64,000 bases of DNA from Drosophila miranda (GCF_003369915.1 NC_046676.1:17528001-17592000); one strand, 5' to 3'; positions 1 through 15,280 are shown, counted from the stretch's first letter. The notes: generated from the letters alone by a model not told the origin. Numbers and translations: made by a program.

Positions 1-2937
1 GGGTCTAAAGACTGGCGGAGAGAGGGGAGCGCGCGATGCGACGGCAGAGTGCACTCGATTGTCCCTGTCGAAGACCATGTCCATGTCCTCGCTTGCAGCT
101 CGCAGATGATTTATTAAAAATCTTTTATTATTTATAGTTGCCCCAGCTCAAGGCTGTCAAATAAGTTGAGGTAATTAATTAAGCTCCAAAGCCGCGGATG
201 ACGATCGGAGTGAAGGTGGGGAAGGTGCCGCCTGAATGCTGACCAGTGCTCATCGAAGATGATACCAGAAATTAGATAACGTTGCGCACTCGTAGACCAG
301 CACTGGCTACTGTATCTGCCACAATGCGACAAAGCAAGCCTGCCATGCGGCAACCTCAATCGATATACAATGGCCAAGAGTCCTCCTTCGAAGGACATTC
401 GATTCTCAGCTTTCACGAAGCGAAGGTCAAGAATATTCTCGATAACAAACCAAGCCGCAAACAGATCTTTGGATATCTAAGATCCGAATATCTAGGGCAT
501 TGATTGCATCGGATAATCATCTACCGAATTTTCATTGATGGCATTCACGTGTTTGCCTGGCCGGGCCTCTGATTTCTGCTCTGACACCTGACGCGGACAT
601 TGCGTGCGGCTAATTGAAGACTCTGGCCGGGCAAACGAATCATTTGAAACACCTCATTTGGCTGAAATGAAATGGCAATTTTCGACTGAGCAGCCGAGGC
701 GTTAAATGCCCCCCCAATAACCGGCCGAGATTGGCAAAAACGGTCAGCCGGGAACGGCTCCGAAATCACAAAGCAAACGAACAAACCAACAAACAAAACC
801 AAAACCTTAGCCCTGTGCTCCCTGTGTCATTAAGTGCTGAGTGGAGAGGGGAGCTTGGCAATAAAATGCTCCTCCAAATTGGATGTTATCCATTCGCAAA
901 ACTAAAGGTGAGGGCGTGCTGGCAGTCGTTCCGATTCGCGGGTGTTAATTGCTGGGCGCGACTGGGAGGCAGAGGCCAAAGCCAATGGAGAGCAGTTCTC
1001 TGCGGAATGCACTTTTGGAGAGGATTGCACTGGGCTAAGAATGGGAACAGGGATCATTTTATGAAGCCACTAAAGGCCCCTGAGCCAGGGCAGTCATCTC
1101 TAGGCACTGGAAGTCGCTCTAATTGAAATAAATCAACATCGTGTTGGCTGTCGAGAGCCGAGAGTGGACTCCCTCCATCTCCATGGCAGATTTTCAGGGT
1201 ATCAGTCCTGGCACTTCCTGTCTAAATGGTGCATAATTATGCCCTCAATTTGAGGAATTGTTCAGGTGTCCGCTGTACATATAATTTATAAGAATAACCA
1301 GATGGAGATTCCCTGCCACAGATTTGGGGCACGTACTGGATCGGCCTGGCACCTGTTGGCCGACAAATTAATAAATGATTATTATATTATGATGGCCGTT
1401 AAGTTAAGATGCGATTATGACATAACGAGGGCAGACACCGGCAATTGTGGTTAGAAGAAGAAACAGAAACCGAGACGAGGCAGGGACAGGGACAGGGGCA
1501 GGGGCAGCTCGGCTCGGCTTCCACTAATTTATCCATTAAGATTGCACGCGCCCGATTATGCGCTACGTGATTTTGGATGTTTTCCGACTCTGGGTCTGGC
1601 TATGGATCTCTGTGGCTGAGGGACAGCCTAGATGGAATGGAGATGGCTATTGGGCCCAGCCCCAGCCCACAGTTGATTTAATGCGCCAAATTATAAAATT
1701 GTTGTTGATTTAATTTTATGAGTGTAAAACGGCTGCCTGTCCGTCCGTCCGTTCGTCAGAGCTACTCGTCTTGGGTACAACATCTGCAGCTCCATCTCCG
1801 ATTCGAACTCGGACTCGGACTCGGTCTGTCTTTCTGACTCGCTTTCGGTCTCTCAGACGCAGACCCAACGAACCTCTTGTAAGCATGTTTCGCAGTTTAT
1901 CGCCAATCTTCAGCAGCCCCAACCGCAGCCAAAAAAGTGCAGCTACCAATGCTACCAGCCACCAGGCAGGAAAGTGAACATGAACGCATGACATGTGAGT
2001 TAGGAATCAGGCATTGGACATGGAACGGACACAGCTCGGCATCTATAAAGACTCTGTTTCATTTATCTTGTGGTATTCATACATTAATTGGCACTAATAT
2101 GGCACTAGGTATTAGACACGATCCTGGTTAGACGGAAGAAGTCACAATGTGGCCTGGAACGAATTGCTTCCCTGTAACAGATGCCCTTCCCTGCCCTTCA
2201 CTGGAAATTCATTCTGGCATATATTTTTCACGGGCTGATCCCCACAGTGAGGGAGAAATCAGTTGGAGAAAAATCTCTTGTGTCTCCAGTTTCTTTGTGG
2301 CCCATCAATTGGCTCTCACATCTCTGTTCGAATTGACCTGCTTGGGCTGCGTTGTCAATTAGGAAGAGGTTCTCGGCCAGGCGGGGCGAGACATGTAGGG
2401 GACCAAAGGCGACCAACATGATCATGATCCACCACCCGCTGGCCCTGGCAGTCAATAATCGAAATACTAAACCCGCCGCACTGCACAGGAGAGAGCAGGT
2501 TGGCCAGCAGCACGGGACGTGCACAATTTGGCGCCCTACTTTGGAGCCTGCTCCTACGCAAAGTGCATGGAGCGGACAGCGGTTAAGTGTTAATAAATCG
2601 CCGGGGACCCAATGAAGAGCACGGGAATTTGTATCAAACTGTTTTTATATTATTTTTACAACTTCGTTTGGGCCGCTGTGCAAGTGGGGGAAGCGAGAAC
2701 ACAAGCGACACAAGGGAGGGGTAATGGGAAGGGGAAGGGGCCCTTTGGTTGCGATCCCTTTGGGGCCGGTTATTACTTAACAAATTAGCTCAAATTAATC
2801 AGAAACGAAAGTAACGCCACATGCAGCACTTCGGGGTCAAGACAAATGGACGCATGCCCAGTGTGGGGGCAGCTGCGGTCCGATCGTAGCCGTCCTATCC
2901 ACTTGGGTGGTGGATCGCACTCTATGCGAGGCGTGGC

Positions 2938-2977
2938 GTCGCGAGGCGAGGCGAGGCGAGGCGAGGCGAGGCGAGGC
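2938..2977. repeat. GGCGA pentanucleotide microsatellite
   Basis: About seven tandem GGCGA units in otherwise unremarkable noncoding DNA. No coding role is visible. Confidence 0.85.
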
Positions 2978-5026
2978 GGTGCAAGGCCAATGACAGCATC
3001 GACGCATCGGATGCAACGCAGTGCAATGGGTGAGTGGGGCATGGAATGGGAGCGTATGTAAGTGCATCCATTCTGATCGTCCTGGGGGCTGCGAGACGCT
3101 TCAGACAATTTGCAAGCTTTCAATCAAGGCAGTCAGTGGGGCCGAGGCTCAGTCTCTGTCCCTGTCTCTGGCTTAAAGTTCCTGTATGCTGGTGGCTGCG
3201 CAGACTCTCCATTCTCGATTCTTGATTCCCGATTCCCTCTAATCGATCACAGAACACGAATGGCAGCATCTCTGGCCGCTGCTGTCTTTGCGGCTGCAGG
3301 TTCGATTCCATCATTCATGCGATCAGCATTATCTGCCGTCAGGCATCGTTGTCTGCCACAGCCACTGCCACTGCCACCGCCGCAGATGCTGCGGTCCGAC
3401 GGGTTCGGGTATGGCGATGGGGATGGGGCTTGGGTTTGGGTTTGGGTTTGGGGCCTCTCGCATCTCCAGTGCGTAAGAGGTTCGCCAAAAGCGTAATTAA
3501 CGTTCGCATATTTTGCCGTCGGATTATCGGCCCGACTCCGACTCCAACTCCGCGCTCGGCACTCGGCTCAGCGACAAAAGCTTCCTGTGCAAATTGAACG
3601 GATAATTGCGATGCATAACAGTAAACATGCCTGTACCAGTACCAGTACCAGCATCAGTGCCAGAGCAAACTCTTCTGGAGAGAGAGGGAGAGATCCCAGT
3701 CAGCGACTGAACCCAATTAACTAAGCAACAAATCCCCAGCAATTAATAATCGCTTGACAATGTTGCCCGGCCGCGAGGGTGGTCCGATCCCTGAAGGGAA
3801 ACCCTATAGATTTCCCAGCAAACACAACACAGCCCTGAGATCGGAGACCTTATGGCCGAGTCAGGCTCGAGTCTCAAGTGGTTTCTCTGTTTGTAAAATG
3901 ATATGAGCACATTTCCCTGCAACAATCAAACTCTCCCTTTATCCTAGGCCCATCCACACTCTTTCACTCCGGATCTCCTCTAATCCTTCGCTCGGCCGCT
4001 TATCGCCCGCGCCCTGGACGCTAATTTGATGAGTCATCTGTGCCGACTTCGACTGCACTCCGATAGGCATCTGCCCCTGCCCCTGCCCCAGTCCCTGCCC
4101 CTCCTCCGTACACTCTTCATTCACTTCTACCTGTTCGGGGGGTATACGTATTGTCGTAAATTTAGGGTTTGTCATTGAATGGGAGTGTTTAGGCATCATC
4201 TTGGGACTCTGTATTTGTGTTTGTATTGAGTTTTCGAGGAAAATGTCACAGAAATGGGACAACGGGCGGGGAAGAGACGGGACGGGACCGAAAGAAGAAT
4301 GTCAACACACAAAGTACGGCGCTGGCGAAGCGGATCGGGGAAAACTAGATGATAATCGGATCGTCGTTCCTTTGGGTATCTCATTTCTCCATAAAATGTT
4401 TGTAACAATGAAAATTCTTTCTCCCCCCTACGCTCCTCTGTCTCTCTCTGTTTCTGGGTTCGTAGTTACTCTGATATCGGAGCCAGAAGGCAGACGCGCT
4501 GCCTGGAGAACGCTTTGAAATGGAGAATCCCATTTACACGGTTCATCAATCGAAGAGAAAGGACCTGTGCCGCTTCGGATGAGGATAAGGACTCGCATAT
4601 CGAGAAGAGCAGATGTTGGTGGGAATAGGAGTGGATAGAATGTGGCCTGAATAGATCTTAGGCGTTTCATCTTGAGAACCATCTACATATATGCCTAATT
4701 AAATGGAGAATTTTATAGATTTTAAATTAAGAATTAGGGAATAAATATTCACGAAATCGAAATCAATTTCTCATTAATTAATAAAGGCTTTTAACATATA
4801 GGCCACAATCCAGCTTTCGGTCGATTTTCGGGGATCTCTCTCAAATGCAAATCCCGCGGCCCAAGCGCCCCCTCTGCTGAGTCATCTGTGGTCGCGATTT
4901 CGGAGTCGGAGATTCATTGGCCATTCAGTTGCCGGCTGCCCCCCGCAGCTATCATAAAATGCCGACGTCGCCAAAGGAAGTGGCGGCTAGCTGTGGCAGG
5001 GGGTGGAGGTCTGCGGAGGCCCCGGT

Positions 5027-5060
5027 CTGAGTCTGGCTCTGGCTCTGGCTCTGGCTCTGG
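5027..5060. repeat. GGCTCT hexanucleotide repeat
   Basis: Tandem GGCTCT units preceded by related GTCTGA/GTCTGG steps. It is one of many six-base repeats in the left part of the window. Confidence 0.75.
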
Positions 5061-6254
5061 GTAGTGCCTAAGGTCGGTCGCCTACTTACTCCGGAGCTGT
5101 CAGCTTATCGGTTCGCTTTTAGCGCACCAACCTCTCCAACCTCTTCAGAAAGAGTGAGTGTCCTGCGATGGTGGTTTGTATGTGTGTGTGTGTGAGCGAC
5201 TCTCTGTGGTGGTAGCTCATTATCGGAGTGCGCTCAATGGAATGTAATGGTGGCATCTCCACTTGGCCTGGCCCTCTTCCGAGCCAGAGGCAGCCCAGAG
5301 GCTGCCTGGCATTCACTCTCATTCGCTCATCTCCGCACCGGGATCAGGCAGTTGCGTGCGGCTGTCTCCGCTGGCATTTCGTGTTATCCTTCAGCTCAAT
5401 TTCGGCTACTTTTGGCTCTGCTCTGCTCCGCTCTGGGGTGAACGGGTGTACGGGTGCGTTGCATGTCGCATGTCGCACTCGAAACTCGAAGTCGCTGTGT
5501 CGCTGTGTCGCCGTGTGTGTCTGTCTCTGTCGCTGTCTCTGTCTCTGTCCCTCGGTATGTTTGCTCTCTGTCTGTCTGCCTGCTGGCGGCGATAAGGTTT
5601 TAAGTTATGACCTTTTAAAATGTCCAAATGCGGCGATAACACGTGATTGCTACAAATGTATTCGAAGAGTGCACCGGATCAGCGGATCAACGGATCAGCG
5701 CCGCAGCTCGGAACACACCACACAGTGCGCAGTGCGGGGGGAACAGAGGCAGAGGGGCCCCTTTGCCCCTGCCCCGGCCACAAACTACAGGACATTCCAG
5801 CCCCATCGGAGGCCATCTTCATGTGAAGGAATCATAAATATCGGTCAAAACATCAACTTTTTATCTACGAGTATGCCACAAATCGATCGCACGCCCTCTC
5901 GTGGTCCAAAGGGAACGAAGAGGAAGAGAAGGGGCGCTTCGAGGGCTGGACACAGGAGAAAGCTAATGGTCTTCATGGTGCGTGATTGAAGCTGGAAAAA
6001 ATGCTGAAAAATATAATAATATTAACATAATAACATATAAAAGATCCCTCATATCGAACTTTTTTTGTTGGGGAATTTTATGCTTGGATAATATCCGTTA
6101 GATTCCAGCTTGCAACATTGCAACATACTTAATACAATATACATATACTTTCGAGTAATTACATTACCGTCCACACTTCCCGAAGAGGTAATCACTCCTC
6201 GGTGCCTGCATCCCTGGTCCGCCTGCGCCGCTGGCAGTCTATTCTCCGCGTAAA

Positions 6255-6292
<38 letters not shown>
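6255..6292 (+). repeat. 38-base poly-G tract
   Basis: An uninterrupted run of 38 G, followed by AGGAGATCC. A pure G homopolymer this long is rare in Drosophila DNA. It may be a true low-complexity tract able to form quadruplex structure, or a sequencing or assembly artefact. Confidence 0.9.
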
Positions 6293-6293
<1 letters not shown>

Positions 6294-9200
6294 GGAGATC
6301 CAGTGAGGGCTCTGTGGAAACGGGGGTCGATCACTTTGTAAATTGTTGGGCCTTGCATAATTTTAGCATAATTCTTATTTTATTTCCTCCGCCGTGTGCG
6401 TGTGTGTGCTATTGTGGATGGCCCAGGAATTTCATCTTTCGCTGGCATATGTCGATTGTGCCCTGATATCCGTCGCTCGACGGTCAGCTACCCGACAAAT
6501 TGCTCCAAGGGATTTCTTCTCTCCTCGGCAGTGGCCAGCGCTGCTTATTATAAGTTAGCCTCCTCCTTGATCGCCTCGCCTCCTCCATGCCAGAGCCTAT
6601 CCCCCGCCCCACTACTCACTTGCATGGTCGCTCCGAGAGGGAGACGAGACGTATTCGTATAGATAGCTAATAATAACAATAATAATATGCGTTCGCTTAT
6701 CAAAATTGACGTCAGATCTTATTGATATGCATCTGGCAGTGGTCGCGGAGGCCGAGGCCCTCAGCGGTCCTGTAGGACGGGACTGGGACTGAACTTTGGC
6801 GGGCACAAAGGAAAATCGTGTCAGAGAATCGCTTGGGCTTAATTGAAGCGTTATTATGAGACTGTCACATACACGCACGTACATATGTATGAAAAGAGTT
6901 CCCTCGAAATCGAAACGTCGGCTGCAATGCTGGTGCGAGAGTCTCCTGGATCGGGACTGGCATCAAGCTGCGCCTTCGCGAAAACTTCACCTTCGCTCAG
7001 TTTGACAGATGCCTCAGAATGTTTAAGCACCGCAGGCCATCTCGGAACTTGGCTGCTGCTGCTTGGTCTGCTACCTTGAACGGCAACCGTCTTTTATTAA
7101 TCAGCAGCCGTCCAGCGAGGACGGGGGGGGGGGCGGCCGGCAGGCGGCGGAGCGGTTGCGATATTATTTATATCGAATTTAATAATAATTCTTGAGCCTC
7201 TGATGCGTAGGTTGCCGCTGCTTCTGCTCTCGGCCAGTTTGATCGGCTCAAAAAATTTGCATTGATCGACACTGCAGATATGGCCATCCCAGGGGTCGAT
7301 AGTCAGGCTAAGGCACTGAGAGAAAAAACAAGAACCCAAGAATGTACTATTTCAGTTACCAATTGAAGGATTATTCAGAATTTTAAAGGGGGTTTTCTGC
7401 ACGTTTTAGTAGAATATTATATAGAAAATTGTTCCAAAGATATGGTAATCTGCAAATTAAAACAAGATTGGAGGGTATACTATACATTGTAACACCTTCC
7501 GAGCCCTTCCCACTTTCTCTCAGTGCAGTCGGGCAACGGCAACTGGCAAATACCAAGACACGTAAGAGATGTCGAGATTCTGCGGCTCCCGATCGGTCCA
7601 GCGTTTATGATGGACGATTGCGGGCGTGGAAGGAGTCGCGGGACGGCGGATTGGCGGACGGATGGTGGGGTTTTGGGCGGGGGCGGCAGGGCCATTCAAC
7701 TTTGTATACTTTCGCCCGGGTGGAAAGTATATGCCGCCCTTATTAGCATGCCGGGGCCGTTCCCGGCTCGAGGTTGCCGGTTCCCGGTTGGCGGAAGAAA
7801 AGTGGGTTACCGCAGTGTCCCTGCACCCCGCTCCCCGTTCTCTGGCTTAATGTGGCATTTTGTTAAATTGCAGCGTTAAGAATTGCGCACATAAAGCATT
7901 TTGTTGTCAAACTGATTTCTGATCATACATAATTTTTATCTTGATCCCAATAAGCCTTACACGATCAGAATACTGCTCCTCGAGACCAGTTCGGATCAGC
8001 GTGTCCCGGCTCGGACCTCGGACCGCGGCCCCTAGGGCCTCAGAAACCAGAAACATTGTATCGACATCGTCATCGGCATCCAGATCGTTAATGTATGCAT
8101 ACTTGGTCAGGGGCGATATACATATCCATACATGTGCGAGTACGTGTGTGTATTCGGCTTTAATGGCAATTCGTTGGCAAACAAATGAGTCTCTGCCATA
8201 TGCAAAATATATCAAAGTTGGAAACATACTCTGGGTCGGTTCAAATGTTCACCTTATTTGTCGCGTCGATCCCTATCCCTAACCCCATCCCCATCTGCAT
8301 CCCCATCCCTCCACTCAGTAGAGCTGGCAGCCAGGTGGCCGCCAAAAATGGTTAAGTGGCCGACACTTAAGTGCACCATAAAAATCGGAACGCATAAATC
8401 ATCGAACGAAATCCACCAATAATCGGTTGAATCGAAGCTTCGAACACGAGTCTGCGTTACTTATGGGACTCTCTCGTTTTGGGTAGGGTTTAGATTGACA
8501 CAAAAATCAAATAAATATTTATGGCCACAGTTATGAACTAGTATTGGTCGTCGTTAACTTTGAGGAGTATCGATTTGGGCTTTAACACCGATCCAAACGC
8601 CCCATTGAGTATGCGATAACTATCAATAAAGTTGGTTGGGGATCTTCGATTCAACTATGATCCACAGGTGTTTGCTTCCATATATGACCATTGTTTCCGC
8701 TGTATTGAGGGATACTTGGTGGGAATTTCCGCTTGTTACTTTTATAGAGCTGAAGAATAACACTCTTTGTCTCGATTGATCTGCTAACTCCTGCCAAACT
8801 CCTTTTGGCACTCTATTAACCTTTACTTCTGTAATTCTGTGATCACATTAAACTTTAATTAAAAGGTAGACCATTAAATGACTTATCCACTTTATATAAA
8901 TTCGATTTCTAAGCATGAGATCTAACTAAATCTATAGTTACAGTACCCAAGATATCATTTTGGCCCCAATATCCACCATGTACATTGTAGCAATGTAAGG
9001 TCTAACCCCTTTAGAGTCCCTCATCAGAACTTGTTCACTTCCTTGACCCAGTTAAAGTCGCAGGGGAACAGAATTAGTTGAGCAATCCGAATCCGAGTCG
9101 TACGTATTATGCATCATGTTTGCCTTCGACTGGGCCCACTGCCCCACCTTCGGGCATCTCCGGCCGTGGCCTCCTCGGCCCTCCCACCTGAGTGGGGCAC

Positions 9201-11708
9201 ATAAATTGGCTCTCAATATCCACAAAACGACAGTAAACGGTCATTTTTATCGAAATAATTGCTTTTTTTTGGTTCAGTTCGAATCGGTTTGGCTTTGGCT
9301 TTGGCTTTGGTCGGGCTCTGCAATGGTAGCGAAAGTTTTGATTGCGTTTCGCTGGCGTTAGCAGGCCAGGCGCACTGGGGTAGTGGCAGTGGTAATCCAC
9401 TTCAACGGACAACATTTCATTACGGGCTCGGAGTCGAGGGTCGGGGCTGCCAGTGGTCGAGAGTGGAGCGCCGGAGGCCCGGGCCAAACGAGCCTCCTGA
9501 CGATTGTTGTAACCCATGGATTGAATGGAATGGAATGGAATGAAATGGGGCTCGGTATGAGTGTGTATCTGCTGATTGTGCATACGCACGAAATCAATAA
9601 ATAAAATCAGCCAGAAATTGCCCAGTCGGAGTCCCAGTCGCAGTACCAATCCATGTCCGAGTCGGAGGGCGATTGGGAGCCGATGCCCACGCCGCCCTGC
9701 CTCAATCTGAGCCTCAGATTCAGCTCCAGCTTCGGTCTGCTGCTGATGCGCGCTCATAATTCATTTCATTATTGTTTTGACATTTTATTTATTGAATGCG
9801 AACAGCCGTGCGTGCCCTCCCCCGTGCGCTGGAGCGGTGTGCTTCTCGGTTCCTCCTGCGAGTCTTCCACCTCGTTTGTTCGGGGGAGAGCAATGTTTTG
9901 TGCAAATTGATAACGGGCTTGTTAAATTGTTTCATTCCAGCCCCAGTCCCAGCCCCAGCCCCAGCCCCAAATAAGTGAAATCAATGCCTCTCAGATACCA
10001 AAACAACAAGCTGCTGCCCCTCCCGTGCGTGTGGCGTGTGTGAGTGTGTGAGTGTGTGCGTGTGTACACTGTGAGAGTGCGAGTGTCAGCGCGAGTGCGT
10101 GTGTGTGGTCTGGGCCGAGCCAAACAAAAGACTTGGGCCACAAACTTGGGGATGACCAACACCAACACCGACAGACAATGGAGAGGCGAAAAAGTATTTC
10201 GAGCAAACAATCGAAATACTTATGGAAATGTTACAAGGCAACGAAAAATTAACATAAATTTATTTGAAATCCAATTTAGTTAAGCGAGTGAACCGGTTCG
10301 GCAGACGGCTTTTACGGGCAATTCTCTTAACCTTTATCGGGAAAACGGCCGCGACGGAAAAGAGCCCATCGATTAATGGCACTGAGCGGGAATTTTCAAT
10401 TAGACAAACCATTAAAATGGCATTCCAATTGGCATGGCAGTACCCACATGCCATCACCACGCCCACGCCCACACAACGCCCCCACCAAGTGGGGGAATCG
10501 ATGCGATTCCCAAATGGATAATAATTAATACACACCTTGCTGGAGCGCTCTAGTGTCTCTTTGATGGATGATGCTCCGAGCTCCGAACTCCGTCCGTACT
10601 TTGCCCAGCATCGATTCAGAAGAAGTTATGGAAATTAGTTTGCCGCAGACAGAATGAGAGAGAGTTAATGGAATCAAAACGCCTGCAAAACCTATGCACC
10701 TATACCTATGCAACGTGCAACGTGCAGCCACAGCACGCAGAAGCAGAATATGACAATATGACTGGAAATTAATCTTGCATAAAGCCAAACACCCCATTCC
10801 CTTCCATTCCATGCCACAGAGCCAAAGTGCCAGCGAGAGAGGGCGTTGGAGCAGACAGACGACAGACATACGGCCATGTCTAGGCAGGATGTGGCCTGCC
10901 ATTGTCGCCCGGTCCCTGAGACTCTCTGAATGTGAACTTGATTATGTTTTATGAGGCTCTGTGAGGCTGATGCAGTTGCTGCAGTTGCATGCTGCAGATG
11001 CGGCCGAGGGAGCAAATCCTCCAACTCTGTTGCATCTGTATGCCATTAGATGTCGCCCATAAATTGTGGTATCATTTTTTATATGCTCTTTGGACTGGCT
11101 ATCCAAATGACCCAAGAAACGGGATCCCCCTCGGCCCACCCTCCGCCAAACGCCCCTGCCACCCGACCCGTTCAATCTGTTCAGTCTGTCGGGTGGGCGT
11201 TAATCTGTTTGCAACTTTTTGATTCGATTGTTCAGTTTCCATCACTTAAGCCTTTGTGACCTTCATTACATTTCATGGACGATGATTTGTCCATTCCTCG
11301 AAACATATATAGCTATCCATAGGGAGAGTATTTTAGTTGCGCCCCATCGATGTCTATGCCCCAAAGAACTCACATTTGATGCTTGTTTGAATTTTAAATG
11401 GGCTTGAAGCACTCCAGCCATAGGTACATATGTTGTTTTAAGGATAATGGCCATTTCTTCCTGTACATATGTGGTACTGGGACTTCAGGAAGACAAATTC
11501 TCGCAATCCGATTCCACTGTGCAGCGACGCCTACCCAGTTTCCTACCTCCTTCCCCATCCACTTCCCCATCCCCTTCCTGTGGCTAGCCACCTTTCGTAT
11601 CATTGTTGATGACATTTATGTCTTAATATTTGCGCAGACCCAGATGAAAATGCAGTGGCACTCAGCCGGTACCGTTAGCCAGCGCCATTAGCCAGCCCGA
11701 GAGACTCA

Positions 11709-11826
11709 GCACACACACACACACTCGCGCACAGGGATACACACACACACACACACACACACACAAGCTCCAACCATTAATTTCCATTTATGGATTAAGC
11801 CAGAGAGAGAGAGAGAGAGAGAGAGC
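11709..11826. repeat. CA and GA dinucleotide microsatellites
   Basis: Two (CA)n blocks separated by a short CG-containing spacer, then about 35 bases of unique sequence and a (GA)n block of about 12 units. Confidence 0.85.
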
Positions 11827-14800
11827 TGAGCAGCAGGAAGCGGGATAGGAGCCCGCACGCACAAAAGCCTTTAATAAATGCAACGCCATTACGGCCAGCA
11901 CATGCTTAGGAGGAGCCAGGAGCAGCCTCATCAGCAGTGGCTCCTTTCAGCCCCAGCCAGAATCGGAGTCGTCGCTGGAGCTGGAACTGCAGCTGGAGCT
12001 GGAGCTGGAGTCGGGGCAGAGCCAAGTCTGTTGGCCGAATTGCAAACAACTCAATTGCCATTTTAGTTTTCCGAGCTGCTTATCGTCAGTCCCCTTGGTC
12101 GGTCCCTCTCAGCTGCAGCTCGCCCCAAATCTTTAAATGCTCCCCGTGTGATTTTTCTTGGCCGCAGCGCAATGGAGGCGAATGGAGTCTCTGGGATTAG
12201 TGCGCGTGAGTAATGATTTTGGCCTGGGTCGGAGACGGAGACGCAGACGCAGACGGAGATGAAGTTGGAGACTGGAGACTGGAGACAGAACGTAGGATGC
12301 CGGAGAATACCGCAGAAGTAGACGAGTATTCATGTGAGCTGAATTGGAACTGGAAATAGACACAGACACAGATGGTTTCTGTTCCATGCAACTGTACTGA
12401 AAGGCAAGTCTTTGTAGTCTTACGAGCCTCTCCTAGGGATTGATCGTATCTTAAGTTCGAATTACCAAAATAATGTACTACTGAATATGTATTTTATGGC
12501 GATAATAAGACAAGATAAACCTCAAAAGACAGGAGAGACCTGGAGTAGACAAGTCACACCAAGAAACCAACAAATTGAGCGTGGCTCAGAACGATTAGGC
12601 ATTCAATTGTGGCCCATAGCCAGTCCTAAGGGAAAGTGGATGCAGGAATTGTGCTTGGGGCATCGGCGATGGAAAGCTGTGCAAACACTCAGCCAAGCAA
12701 TAGACAGAACCTTGACATTCCTTGGACATCATTCCTTCCCCCATCATGCAACTGTAACGCCCCGAAACCAGCAAACAGTGGAGGAGTGGTCGTGGTCAGA
12801 GAAGGATGGCGATGATGATGACGACGCGACGTCGAGGTTCGGCAGGGAAAAGGGTAAGGGGTAAGGGGTAAGGGGTAAAGAAGAAGGACGCAGACGCAGC
12901 AGCGGACGCGGACGAGGTGCTGCCGCTGTTGATATTAATGTTGCCCTGTCCGAATGGCAAATGAATGCCATCAATCAGCGGGAAGAGCGCGCGCTAGCTC
13001 CGAGGACAAGTAGAAATACACAAATACCAATGCCAGCCCAGGCATGGGGCATGAGGCATGAGGCATGTGGCATAAGGCCAGAGTGCGCGGAGAGTTGTTG
13101 TGTCTTCAAGTTGTGTTCAGTAGAAGGTGCGTCGGTCTTGGCCACCCTCACTCTCTGCTCCTTGCCAAACTGTACGTGTGTTTACCTTCTGTTTAGTATG
13201 CCTTGGACCTGGTTTGAAGGGTAAGCAAAGCAAACAAACGCAAAACGCACTCAGGCACCTGGCCCTTGGCCAAGGGCGCATCCGCTGCTTCTTTTGTCTC
13301 CACTTGACAAATGTGAGAGTGCGAAAAGTCTCCAGAACGGGCGCCATTAATTGTTTCGCAGGGGGTGCGAGGGGTACGAGGGGTACGAGGGGTGGGGCGA
13401 TTACATTACCGAACGCCATATTGTCCGAGCTCACTCACCCTCCTCCCTCCCATTGGGTGACGTCTTAATTGTCGTCTCGGTGCGGCGGGGCGTTAAATAT
13501 TAAATTTATGTTTCTATGCAATTTATTATACCAAAAAGAAACATTTATATAAAGTTTATTGCATAAAGCCTCAATTGGAGGCCTGATCGTGCTGACAAGG
13601 CAGCACCACGCCCCTTTCGGCTGAGCTTTTGATGATGTTGGCCAGAACGGTGCCAGGCCAAGGCAGCCCGCGTTGATTTTGCTTTTATTAGGTTTCATTT
13701 ATATGATCTAGCCGGACCATGTGCGCAGCCCCCCCCCAGTCTGGTCCTCCGTCCAATTCCTGGTGCCTGCTCTGGTCTGCCCTGGCCTCTCGTCTTGTCT
13801 TGTCTTGTCTTGTTTACCCACCCAAGTTCGATGCGGCCGGCGATAAGCTCCAGTGTGGCCGGGCGGCGGGCGGCAGCCTTCCTCCTCTGCTGGCTTCCTT
13901 CTTCCACTAATGCGGAGTGGAGTGGAGTGGCTGCAACAAATTCGAACTGCAGCTGGGGCTGAGATTTAATTTGGGTCTGCTTTTGCAGCTTTTTCCTAAG
14001 CAGGTCAACACGGAGGTTCAATAAATGTCCCAAATTTGTTTGGCTCTCTCTGTGGCTGGCAATTCGTTAACTGATCTGCTGTTGTCAATATACAATATTT
14101 TATGTTGCTTTCGATAATTTTGCGGGAATCAGGAGCGGAGGACGCCGTTTACATTGCAAGTTTCGCCAAGTTGTATGAAATCTTGAAAGGTTTTACCCGT
14201 TGTACAGCGGCAGGAAATATACCAGCCATTAAAATGATGTCCTTCGATCTGCAAGGCCATCAAATGCTCCAGTCCTGAAGGTAGTCTTTATATTTGGTCT
14301 TTTGTGGGTCAACGTCCATGATGCGGATCAAAATCGATTCTGCGCCACCAAGTTCATAGTTTTTAAGAGCATCTCGGCGTCGTTCAAGGCCCGAATAGCT
14401 TTGATTTACCCTTTTTGTTTCATTTATCGGCTTTTGTGCATCTTGCTACTCTCGTTTTTTCGTGCCCAGCAACATGACAGTAGAAACAATAACCATGAAA
14501 CCGAGCTGCAAAAAACCCATGGCCCGGCACAACCGCAGCAAAAACGGAATCATAAAGCATTTTGACATTGTTACAAGTCAGCGGGAGATATTTCACTTTT
14601 AACCTTTCGCCTGACTTTTCCGCAGTCTTCGAGAAGACAAAGGAAACAGCGCCGGAGTGTGGCTCCCGAGGAGGAGTGGGCGGTGCTATCGGTTTGGGAG
14701 CGCGGAGTTTACGAGTATCTAAGTACCGAAAATCGTTGCTAATTTGTTTCGTCATTCCACCATTGATCAGAATTCGAATCTACGAGTGCGACTGCAACTG

Positions 14801-15246
14801 CATTTGCCACATTCTGTGGATGCGTCTGTGTCTGAGAGTCTATGCCGTGGGCAGCGTCCATCGGTTGGGGTCGGGAGCACACATGGATGATGTGATTTAT
14901 AGGGACCACGCGTGGCTGGAGCTGGAGCTGGAGTCGGAGCTGAAGCTAAAGCTGGAGAATGTGAAAAATGAATACGAGATTTATAACATCTGCCTAATTG
15001 AATGTTTGATCCTGTGCATAAATAACCAAATTAATGAAAATGATTTTTAATAAATTTCTCAATTGCATGTTTGCCCCGACTGCATCCCGTCCCGTCGGAC
15101 ATGCCCTGTCCGGCTAGACGCTCTGCGGGCCCAGCGGTGTCCTGCTGTGCATGAGTAATGTTTCTCTATTAGTCGCTGCACCACTCCGGCTAATGGAGGA
15201 GCCATGCTGTCGGACAGGAGTGCCACCAGTGCCACCGAGACCAGCA

Positions 15247-15249
<3 letters not shown>

Positions 15250-15280
<31 letters not shown>

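Noticed and set aside
3426..3452. GGGTTT units resembling telomeric repeats
   Set aside because: Only about four units within other hexanucleotide repeats; Drosophila lacks telomerase-type telomeres, so it is treated as a microsatellite.
5228..5989. 253-codon open frame, plus strand
   Set aside because: It includes translated CTGTCT/TGTGTC repeats and lacks any domain or conserved composition; other frames are also open here because of the same repeats.
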